Shown in pieces: positions 6,731-12,911 of a stretch of DNA of 32,505 nt. The notes under the pieces were generated by a model. That model did not search any database, was not told the DNA's origin, and worked only from the letters and a program-made list of their open reading frames with translations. How positions within the stretch are numbered: the stretch's first letter is position 1; each line of letters starts with the position of its first letter. This DNA is from a virus. The DNA is taken from the IMG/VR virus record IMGVR_UViG_3300049855_000351, positions 1-32,505 of that record; one strand, written 5' to 3'. The translations under genes and the position numbers were made by a program.

Positions 6731-6966
6731 ATAACAATAAAGGGCGACCAGCTAAGAAGTACAAAAAAGAACGGTTTTATCAAAGGGCATTTGAAAAGGT
6801 GCGGTCTGTTGCAAATGATAATGAATACCTAATAGCCAAGGGCAACCCCGAAGTAGCAGCAAAGATAAAACATTGGCGTTTGATAGAATACTACGCAGCT
6901 TTAGAGCAATGCCTAAAAGAAGGCGATAGAATGGAAGCCCAACGGGAGGGCAAAAAAAGAAAATAA
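6131..6966 (+). CDS. Tail assembly chaperone, frameshifted long form (gpGT-like)
   Basis: This product is made by a -1 shift at the T-run 6658-6666. After the slip the reading continues as NYAHLVEAIDKQRKRRYKRI and on to EAQREGKKRK, stopping at 6964-6966, 9 bases before the tape measure ATG. Total length is about 278 aa, of which about 100 are added by the shifted frame. The extension is highly basic and helical, fills an otherwise gene-free stretch, and has no plausible start of its own. In known phages the T-domain of gpGT binds the tail tube protein while the G-domain coats the tape measure; the same division is inferred. Confidence 0.75.
6658..6667 (+). other. Programmed -1 ribosomal frameshift site (T9G)
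   Basis: In the zero frame the site reads GCT TTT TTT TTG. T TTT TTT is a perfect X XXY YYZ heptamer, so both tRNAs can re-pair after a one-base backward slip. The short form continues for 21 more codons before its stop (6728-6730). Transcriptional slippage on nine T is an alternative mechanism with the same outcome. Weak stem candidates downstream (for example CTCA/TGAG around 6677-6690) were seen but are not convincing. Confidence 0.7.
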
Positions 6967-6975
6967 CCTCCAGCA

Positions 6976-9555
6976 ATGGCCGAAATAATCAAAGATACAT
7001 ATAGTTTAGAGTTCGATTCCCAAAGTTTTGAATCCCAAATATCCGAAGCTATCGCAAAAGTTGAAGAGTTGCAAGGCGCAATGGAAGACACCGCAGGCAG
7101 CACCGAGGAGTTAGACGGGGCTTTAGCATCCTTAGAAGACATCCTGAAAAAAGATGCCAAGGGTGTTGATGAGCTGAACTCTAAACAAAAGGTTTTGGCC
7201 ACTACTCAAAAAAACGTAAATAAAGAGAGTGCTGCTTATGGTCCTATCGCCAAAGAAAACGCCAAAAACCAAAAGCAGCTTGCAACTGCCACAGCCGATG
7301 CAACTAAAAATCAAAAGTCTTTGGGCGGTTCTGTTTTGGACGGAGCGCGCAAACTCAATTCCCTAAAACGTGCCGCAGGGCTTGTTGGTGGGGCTTTCCG
7401 CTTATTGGGTTCATTTAATCCTGTTGGCTTAGTAATTACAGGCGTTACACTTTTACTGCCACTAATGGCAAGTCTTTTCACAGCATCCAATAAAGCCAAA
7501 ACAGGATTGGAAAAGTTGAACGACCCTAACTTGTCGCTCAATGAAAGACAGCAGATTTTACAAGATGAAATCAACAAGCTAAACGAATTGGAAAGCAAAC
7601 GCGGCTCACTCACCGAAGAGGAAAAGAAGCAGCGCGACGACCTAACGGCCAAATACAAAGAAACATCTGCCGAAATCCTAAGAATAGAATCTGAAAGGAC
7701 GCAAAGAATAACGGAGCTTCAAAGGGAAGCTGCGCGCATCCGAATAAAGCTTTTGGGGGATACCACAGCCGCCGTAATTGCTAATGCTCAATTGGAGTTT
7801 GATATTTTGAGAGATGAAAACGGAAAGTTTGCAACTGATATTATTGCAGAACAAAACAAGCTTGCAAAACAAAGGGCTGCTTTGCTATCTGAAGCCGCTG
7901 CCTTAGAAAGCCAAAACCTATTCCAAGAAGCCGAAGCAAAAAGAAAGCTTGCTGATGATATACAATCAGCCATAGACAATACTGAAAAAGAAATTACAGC
8001 CAATAGGGAATTAACTAACGAAAAGGAGCGACAAATTGAGGTTGAACGAAATAAAGAGCTTCAAAGAATAGCCAATGCCGATAAAGAAAAAAAGGATGCC
8101 GAAGCAAAAAGAAAGCTCGAAGAAAACGCAAGGGAATTAGTCGAAGCCGACATAAAGCAAGCCGAAGATGATGCAGCTTTCCGCGCAAGGCTTGCCGCTG
8201 ATTTGGCAGCCTATGAGGAGGAGCAAGCAAGGCAATTAGCTGAATACAAAAAAACCGTTTCTGTTGAGGGATTCCAAGAAGAGGTCAAAGCTATTATTGT
8301 AGCTCGCACCGAACTATCTGAACAAGAACAGAGATTTATTGAAGCCGAAAGCCAAAGGCGAATATTAGCACTTGAGCAGGAGCGCAATGGCGAACTATTA
8401 AAGGCAAGGCAAACGGCGCAAAGTCAGCAGGAACTAAATTCCGAACTTGAAAGAATTGATAAGGAATACAATAATAAACGCGCTGTACTCGATGCACAGG
8501 CAACTGTCGAAATTGCCAAAAATAGGATTAAGATTTTACAGGAAACAATTGATAGGTCAAGGGTTTTAGGTATTGATACTTCGGCAGCGGAAAAAGAAAT
8601 TGCAGATTTAGAGCTAAAAATTCAGGAACTCGAAAACGCGGCGCTTGTCAAAGTCGATGCCGACACCGAACCCGCAGAAAACAAGCTTAAAGAACTTGCA
8701 AAAGAGCTTTTGCCATTATTCCAAACGGTTTCAGATGAAATATTTGGATTATTAGCTCAACAGGCTTCATTCCTTACCGAAAGATTAGATAAAGCAGTCG
8801 AAAAAAGCAAATCGGCACTTGATGAAATCCGAAATAATAGCGAAGATTTTAATGCTCAACAATTAGCCGAAGAAAAACGACGCTTGCAAGATTTGGAGGC
8901 GGCACGAAGACAGGCGGCGCAAAGAGAAAGGATTATTGCACAGGTTCAAATCGCAGCTAATGCAGCAATTGCCATATCTAAAGCAGCAGCCGAGGGCGGA
9001 GTTGCTGCACCGTTTACAATCGCGGCAACCCTTATCAGTTTGATAGCAGGCTTTGCGGCGGCGCGTAATGCGGCATCGGGTGCATTCTTTCAGGGTACTG
9101 AATATCTTGAAAGGAACGGCGCACCAAAGGGCAAAGATACAATTCACATTCGAGCGCATGAAGGTGAGCGAATTGTTCCAACGGCTAATAATATGAAGTA
9201 TTGGGATGCCTATTCAGCTTTCCAAAATGAAAAGATACCCGCTGAAATTGCTAATCTATTTGCGAAGGGCTATTTGTCAGGCGGTTTGCCCGGTGCTGTT
9301 GGGGCTTTAGGTGCGCCAAAGCTCGAAGGGGTAAACCTACGTCAAAAATTAGGCTCAAATGTTGTTTACATTATGCGGGGCGCAACGATGGAAACGGCAA
9401 AGCTCGAAAAAGCTATCAATGAAGTATCGGAACAGCTTTCCGATTTGCCTAAGAAGATGCCTATATCAACTTTCAATGTAAATTCGCACGGGCTTTATAT
9501 TTCCACAAAGAAATACATCGGAAAACAGGAAATGAGAAAGGGAAGGGCGAAATAA
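6976..9555 (+). CDS. Tail tape measure protein
   Basis: The 859-aa protein sets tail length and is ejected ahead of the DNA. It has a coiled-coil start (about residues 15-115), a hydrophobic segment at 135-170 (GLVGGAFRLLG...LPLMASLFTA), a very long charged coiled coil rich in Glu/Ala/Lys/Arg from about 185 to 650, and a second hydrophobic Ala-rich region at 653-700 (ISLIAGFAAARNAASGAFFQ). A C-terminal domain follows, with the HEGERIVPTANN motif typical of tape measure proteins. At about 1.5 angstrom per residue it implies a tail near 130 nm. CCTCC shortly before the ATG (6967-6971) is not a classic ribosome-binding site. It follows the chaperone gene by 9 bases. Confidence 0.93.
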   Translation: MAEIIKDTYSLEFDSQSFESQISEAIAKVEELQGAMEDTAGSTEELDGALASLEDILKKDAKGVDELNSKQKVLATTQKNVNKESAAYGPIAKENAKNQKQLATATADATKNQKSLGGSVLDGARKLNSLKRAAGLVGGAFRLLGSFNPVGLVITGVTLLLPLMASLFTASNKAKTGLEKLNDPNLSLNERQQILQDEINKLNELESKRGSLTEEEKKQRDDLTAKYKETSAEILRIESERTQRITELQREAARIRIKLLGDTTAAVIANAQLEFDILRDENGKFATDIIAEQNKLAKQRAALLSEAAALESQNLFQEAEAKRKLADDIQSAIDNTEKEITANRELTNEKERQIEVERNKELQRIANADKEKKDAEAKRKLEENARELVEADIKQAEDDAAFRARLAADLAAYEEEQARQLAEYKKTVSVEGFQEEVKAIIVARTELSEQEQRFIEAESQRRILALEQERNGELLKARQTAQSQQELNSELERIDKEYNNKRAVLDAQATVEIAKNRIKILQETIDRSRVLGIDTSAAEKEIADLELKIQELENAALVKVDADTEPAENKLKELAKELLPLFQTVSDEIFGLLAQQASFLTERLDKAVEKSKSALDEIRNNSEDFNAQQLAEEKRRLQDLEAARRQAAQRERIIAQVQIAANAAIAISKAAAEGGVAAPFTIAATLISLIAGFAAARNAASGAFFQGTEYLERNGAPKGKDTIHIRAHEGERIVPTANNMKYWDAYSAFQNEKIPAEIANLFAKGYLSGGLPGAVGALGAPKLEGVNLRQKLGSNVVYIMRGATMETAKLEKAINEVSEQLSDLPKKMPISTFNVNSHGLYISTKKYIGKQEMRKGRAK

Positions 9556-9578
9556 AAAAGCCCCGCGAGTGGCAGGGC
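9556..9578 (-). terminator. Repeated terminator, copy 1
   Basis: A 23-base sequence, AAAAGCCCCGCGAGTGGCAG plus GGC, begins directly after the tape measure stop. It is identical to 12420-12442. GCCC and GGGC pair. In the leftward direction the stem is followed by TTTTTT, so it terminates the gene at 9588-9806 well; in the rightward direction no strong T-run follows. Confidence 0.75.
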
Positions 9579-9587
9579 GGTATGGGG

Positions 9588-9806
9588 TTATTTTGTTTCT
9601 ATTTTAATCTCTCTAAATTCCCCCGCGAAATGTTCTAAGCAGCTTATTTGAGTTTTTACAGGTATTTCACCGTGAGCGTAGCTGATAGAAAGAGAGCCGT
9701 TAGAATGCAGGTAATAATAGTAGTCTAAAGAATGGCGATTTGTAGCGTTTACGCTTTCCTCTGTGAATGGTTCGCCTTTTTTTACGTGTGCATATACAGT
9801 TGGCAT
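9588..9806 (-). CDS. Hypothetical small protein of leftward islet 2
   Basis: A 72-aa soluble protein that I do not recognise. It is beta-rich with a Tyr cluster (SLDYYYYLHSNGSLSISYAHGE) and ends in a strand pattern (GEFREIKIETK). It is a single leftward gene enclosed by the repeated terminator on its 3' side and the 19-bp element plus a -7 box on its 5' side. The isolated orientation within a rightward structural operon is typical of a moron, an accessory gene with its own signals. Function unknown. Confidence 0.65.
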   Translation of the reverse strand: MPTVYAHVKKGEPFTEESVNATNRHSLDYYYYLHSNGSLSISYAHGEIPVKTQISCLEHFAGEFREIKIETK

Positions 9807-9856
9807 GATAGTAAGTTTTAAGATTGTGATTTTATTATTTCCCTGATTTGTTGTTA

Positions 9857-9864
9857 CAAAGATA
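9857..9864 (-). promoter_or_regulatory. Leftward -7 promoter box of islet 2
   Basis: The minus strand reads TATCTTTG, a TAnnTTTG match, upstream of the gene starting at 9806. No TTG lies at the usual -33 distance; that space is occupied by the 19-bp element (9871-9889), 6 bases upstream of the box. Confidence 0.6.
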
Positions 9865-9870
9865 GGTAAT

Positions 9871-9889
9871 ATTACATTACGTAGGTAAT
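9871..9889. repeat. 19-bp divergent-junction element, copy 2
   Basis: ATTACATTACGTAGGTAAT is identical to 12852-12870. It is an imperfect palindrome: ATTAC and GTAAT at the ends, TACGTA near the centre. AGGTAAT also occurs just before it (9864-9870), giving a local direct repeat. It looks like a protein-binding site. Confidence 0.75.
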
Positions 9890-9900
9890 TAAAACCAATT

Positions 9901-9924
9901 TATTTTTAACAAAAAGTAAAATAT
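9901..9924. repeat. AT-rich shared motif, copy 2
   Basis: TATTTTTAACAAAAAGTAAA followed by ATAT, 11 bases from the 19-bp element and ending 7 bases before the ATG at 9932. The same motif at the same spacing occurs at 12882. Confidence 0.65.
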
Positions 9925-9931
9925 TTTTCAA

Positions 9932-10303
9932 ATGAAGTTCAACGTAAACTCTAAACATATCATTATCATAGTAGCGGCGGCACTTTTAGCCCTTGCTTTA
10001 ATCTTTCCAAATCGAAGCGCAAATACAAAAGACCTGCTAAAACTTCAAAGCGAATTGAAAGCCGATGCACTCGAAAGGGCAAAAGCCCAAGAGGAAAGCT
10101 TCAAAAAGTCGCTGCAAGAAATTAGGGGCGAACTTTTACGCCTGGAGGATTCTATTGCAGTAGTCGAAATAAAGTACCGAAAATCTGCCGAAAATATGAA
10201 CATTCAAATCAACAAACTAAACCTACTCAAAAATGAAAAACCTATTAACTACACTAATTATAGCGATACTGCTTTGCTCAATCGGTTACGGTCAAACAAT
10301 TGA
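9932..10303 (+). CDS. Membrane-anchored coiled-coil protein (i-spanin-like candidate)
   Basis: The 123-aa protein has a short basic start (MKFNVNSK), one membrane segment at residues 10-27 (IIIIVAAALLALALIFP) and then a long charged coiled coil (about 33-100). This is the architecture of inner-membrane spanins such as Rz. The gene overlaps the next by 71 bases in another frame, as Rz and Rz1 do. However, it lies among tail genes far from the amidase, so it may instead be a virion or tail-associated membrane protein. An A-rich leader precedes the start. Confidence 0.7.
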   Translation: MKFNVNSKHIIIIVAAALLALALIFPNRSANTKDLLKLQSELKADALERAKAQEESFKKSLQEIRGELLRLEDSIAVVEIKYRKSAENMNIQINKLNLLKNEKPINYTNYSDTALLNRLRSNN

Positions 10304-10691
10304 GCCAGCAGGTAATGGAATGTTTTTAATAGACCGCGCCTTTGCTGAACAATCGGCGGCACGTTTCGACAGCCTAACAAGCTGCAAGGCGCTTTGCTAT
10401 CAATACAATGAAGCTTTGGAAGCCTGCAAGGAAACGGAAGCCAACGCAGGGCAAACAATAGCCATGCAAGGGCAAAGCATCATGATTCTAAAGCAAGAAA
10501 AAGAATTGATGCAAGGAATTATAAATACTAAGGGTTCAATTATTGATATTCTCGAAAAAAACAACGAAATTACAAAGGAAATACTTTGGAGGGCTAACAA
10601 GAAACTGAAAAGACAAAAGTTTTGGGGTAGCTTTTCGGGTGTTTTGGGCGGGCTTGCGGCTGGGGTTTTGATTGGTGTTTTAATAAAATAA
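10233..10691 (+). CDS. Exported coiled-coil protein with C-terminal membrane segment (spanin-like candidate)
   Basis: At 152 aa it has an N-terminal signal (MKNLLTTLIIAILLCSIGYG), a periplasmic-type region with Cys residues (LTSCKALCYQYNEALEACKE), a coiled coil (about 75-120) and a C-terminal membrane segment (GSFSGVLGGLAAGVLIGVLIK). An exported N-terminus plus a C-terminal anchor resembles unimolecular spanins, but the Cys in the signal (LLCS) is a poor lipobox, so outer-membrane anchoring is uncertain. The start lies inside the previous gene. It is followed directly by the large tail gene. Confidence 0.7.
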   Translation: MKNLLTTLIIAILLCSIGYGQTIEPAGNGMFLIDRAFAEQSAARFDSLTSCKALCYQYNEALEACKETEANAGQTIAMQGQSIMILKQEKELMQGIINTKGSIIDILEKNNEITKEILWRANKKLKRQKFWGSFSGVLGGLAAGVLIGVLIK

Positions 10692-10695
10692 AGTG

Positions 10696-12411
10696 ATGCA
10701 AAACATAAGACTTTTATTTGACGGAATAGAGCAAGACTTGGACAATGTACAAGGGACAAACGGCGCATCTTTCACGTACAGAAGCAAAGATGAAAACGGT
10801 GAAAACGGATTTGCTTTTTCGCCTGACCTTATTTTGACTGGTGCCGCTTATGATTATGTAAAGGCTCAAATTATATCGCAGCCTTTGCCCGCTTTGGCGC
10901 AAATAAAAGTTTTGGTTTATAGTGATTGTTGTTCAGATGCTTTGGGTAATCCCTTACTACTTTTCACGGGCAAAATTGATGGGGCAGATGTTGAATGGTG
11001 CGAATACCCATGCAGCGAATGCACAGTATCAATAATTGATGATAGCCAAGATGCACAGGCGATACAATGCCTAAAGAATGCGATTATTTGGCAGCGCAAA
11101 AACCCAACGGGCGGCGGTGCAAATCAAGGCGACAATACCGAAAGACCTGCAATATATTTGAGCTACTGCAATGATGTTAGACCCGCATTTTTACAGGAAG
11201 TCTTTATGATTTTCGGGTTTATTATCCTTGTGGCAATTATGCCGTTCCTGTATCTTTGGGCAACAATTGCAAGCGCAATAGCTGGATTGATAGCGGCTGT
11301 TAGCAATGTTCCCGTTGGTGCAAATTTCTATGATGAGGCGGCTAATGTCGTTGAAATTCTTACCTCAATAATAACAGGCTGTGGCTATAAACATAGAACG
11401 CCTTTCGTTTCTTCAATATTGGCTAATGCCTGCGACATTTGCGGCCTATCGCTTCAAAGCTCTTTGTTCGGCATGGGTGGGCCATATAGAAACACCGTTC
11501 GACTTGACGCGGCTTTTGTTGCTGGCAAAAGAGATACAAACGCGGCTGATTTATCTTGGGGGCGCAATAGGCCAAACCTTAACTTTGTCCAATTCTTAGA
11601 CGATTTCAAACAGTTCAACATGGACTGGCGTGTTTCAAATGGCGTGTTGATTCTCGAAAGAAAAGACTACGATTTTGGCGGTCAATGGTTCGACCTTGCC
11701 GACATTCCCAACGATGACATTTTAAGCCTTTGTTTTTCCGTTACCGACATTAAACCTGCGGCATACGGTGAATATGAATACACAAAGGACGGAGTTGATA
11801 ATACAGGCGATGAAGCCCGCGACACTTGGACGGACTTAGTATTTGATTGGAACACGCCGCCAAACCCTGCACAGTCGGGATTGTTGCGCCGTTCATTCTT
11901 TTACGGTACGGCTTTGTTTAGAATGGATGCTGCAAGAAGTGAAACAAGCCCCTTGGATAAGCCTTTGTTTGCGGCTATCTTTTCAATCCTGAATGATACC
12001 GAAAATGTGATGCTCATGGAAAAGGGCATTTGTGGCTTTCCTAAGCTTTTGATTTGGGATGGAACAAGCGATGTTGAAAACGCGAAAGTTTTGCGCTATC
12101 CTTCAGCAGTTGAACCCGATACTTTTGACTACAATATTGATTGGTGGGTAAAAAAAGACTATGAGGATGGAACAGGAATACAAAGAGATACACTATATCA
12201 AAGACTTTTCTATATTGATGACCCAAGAGTTACAGGCGTAAAAATTAGGGGTTTTACATTAGAAATAAATGCTAACTGCGATATTTTAGCAACGCTTTCA
12301 CCTGACAAAAATATAGTGATTCCCGTTTCAGGTGTGAATAAAACCGCAAGTATTTCAGAGATTCAATACAATGTCAATACAAACAAGCTTACAATAACGG
12401 GGTTGGTTTAG
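10696..12411 (+). CDS. Large tail-tip/baseplate protein
   Basis: With ATG 10696 as start (a GTG at 10693 is in frame directly before) the protein is 571 aa. Following the tape measure gene, it is in the place of distal-tail or tail-hub proteins, and the mix of beta-rich regions (residues 1-125 and 380-571) with a central part fits. Unusually it has a hydrophobic stretch at about 171-205 (VFMIFGFIILVAIMPFLYLW...AIAGLIAAV), enough for one or two membrane helices. It is rich in Cys (DCCSD, WCEYPCSEC, NACDICG). No enzymatic motif is seen. The hub role is inferred from position. The repeated terminator follows 8 bases after the stop. Confidence 0.75.
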   Translation: MQNIRLLFDGIEQDLDNVQGTNGASFTYRSKDENGENGFAFSPDLILTGAAYDYVKAQIISQPLPALAQIKVLVYSDCCSDALGNPLLLFTGKIDGADVEWCEYPCSECTVSIIDDSQDAQAIQCLKNAIIWQRKNPTGGGANQGDNTERPAIYLSYCNDVRPAFLQEVFMIFGFIILVAIMPFLYLWATIASAIAGLIAAVSNVPVGANFYDEAANVVEILTSIITGCGYKHRTPFVSSILANACDICGLSLQSSLFGMGGPYRNTVRLDAAFVAGKRDTNAADLSWGRNRPNLNFVQFLDDFKQFNMDWRVSNGVLILERKDYDFGGQWFDLADIPNDDILSLCFSVTDIKPAAYGEYEYTKDGVDNTGDEARDTWTDLVFDWNTPPNPAQSGLLRRSFFYGTALFRMDAARSETSPLDKPLFAAIFSILNDTENVMLMEKGICGFPKLLIWDGTSDVENAKVLRYPSAVEPDTFDYNIDWWVKKDYEDGTGIQRDTLYQRLFYIDDPRVTGVKIRGFTLEINANCDILATLSPDKNIVIPVSGVNKTASISEIQYNVNTNKLTITGLV

Positions 12412-12419
12412 GGGCATAG

Positions 12420-12447
12420 AAAAGCCCCGCGAGTGGCAGGGCTTTTT
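12420..12447. terminator. Repeated terminator, copy 2 (bidirectional)
   Basis: This carries the same 23-base sequence as 9556-9578. GCCC and GGGC pair, extended by AAA/TTT. TTTTT follows rightward and TTTT leftward, so it can end both the tail gene (stop at 12411) and the leftward gene (stop at 12460). Confidence 0.8.
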
Positions 12448-12459
12448 CGGGTTATTAAA

Positions 12460-12798
12460 TTATGCGTTTTTCCTGTTTTCTAAAGCCTTACGTTCAATTT
12501 CTTGATAGGTTTTAGTGTCCAATATTTGTTTAGCGGCGGCTCTAAACCACTTATCAAGGTTGCCAATTTTGCCGATTCTTAACAATATTGTTTGTTTAAA
12601 GAATTTACATCTTTTAATAAATGACCTGCAAGCGGCTGCCTTTTCAGTATTTTTATTTAAGATGTGAGCGGCTAAATGCTGCTCGGCTCTGATAGTGGCA
12701 TTAGCAATAACTTGCATTGAATCTTCCAAAAACTTATTATCAGTTGATGATTCAATGTCTGCAAGCTCAAATTTTCTGTCTTCAAGTTGAAGGAACAT
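12460..12798 (-). CDS. Hypothetical helical protein of leftward islet 3
   Basis: The protein is 112 aa, basic and helical, with no recognised domain. The N-terminus is acidic (QLEDRKFELADIESSTDN). The rest alternates helices with conserved-looking polar faces (AEQHLAAHILNKNTEKAAACRSFIKRCKFFKQTI; DKWFRAAAKQILDTKTYQEIERKALENRK). It has no membrane segment. Like the gene at 9588 it is a single leftward gene between the repeated terminator and the 19-bp element, so it is a moron candidate under the same control. Function unknown. Confidence 0.65.
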   Translation of the reverse strand: MFLQLEDRKFELADIESSTDNKFLEDSMQVIANATIRAEQHLAAHILNKNTEKAAACRSFIKRCKFFKQTILLRIGKIGNLDKWFRAAAKQILDTKTYQEIERKALENRKNA

Positions 12799-12837
12799 AA
12801 TTTTTTGTTTTTTAATGTGATTAAATTAAGAGTATTG

Positions 12838-12845
12838 CAAAAGTA
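12838..12845 (-). promoter_or_regulatory. Leftward -7 promoter box of islet 3
   Basis: The minus strand reads TACTTTTG, a TAnnTTTG match. As in islet 2, the 19-bp element lies exactly 6 bases upstream (12852-12870) in place of a -33 TTG. Confidence 0.6.
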
Positions 12846-12851
12846 TAAAAC

Positions 12852-12870
12852 ATTACATTACGTAGGTAAT
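12852..12870. repeat. 19-bp divergent-junction element, copy 3
   Basis: ATTACATTACGTAGGTAAT is identical to copy 2 (9871-9889) and has the same distances to the leftward -7 box (6 bases) and to the AT-rich motif (11 bases). Confidence 0.75.
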
Positions 12871-12881
12871 AAAAAGATAAA

Positions 12882-12907
12882 TATTTTTCACAAAAAGTAA
12901 AAAATAA
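12882..12907. repeat. AT-rich shared motif, copy 3
   Basis: TATTTTTCACAAAAAGTAAA and following AT bases, 11 bases from the 19-bp element and just before the ATG at 12912. No complete rightward TAnnTTTG box is present here; TATTTTTC is the nearest. Confidence 0.6.
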
Positions 12908-12911
12908 TAAA

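Noticed and set aside
10693-10695. GTG as the start of the tail-tip gene
   Set aside because: An ATG follows at once (10696) with A-rich sequence before it; the GTG adds a single residue and is not needed.
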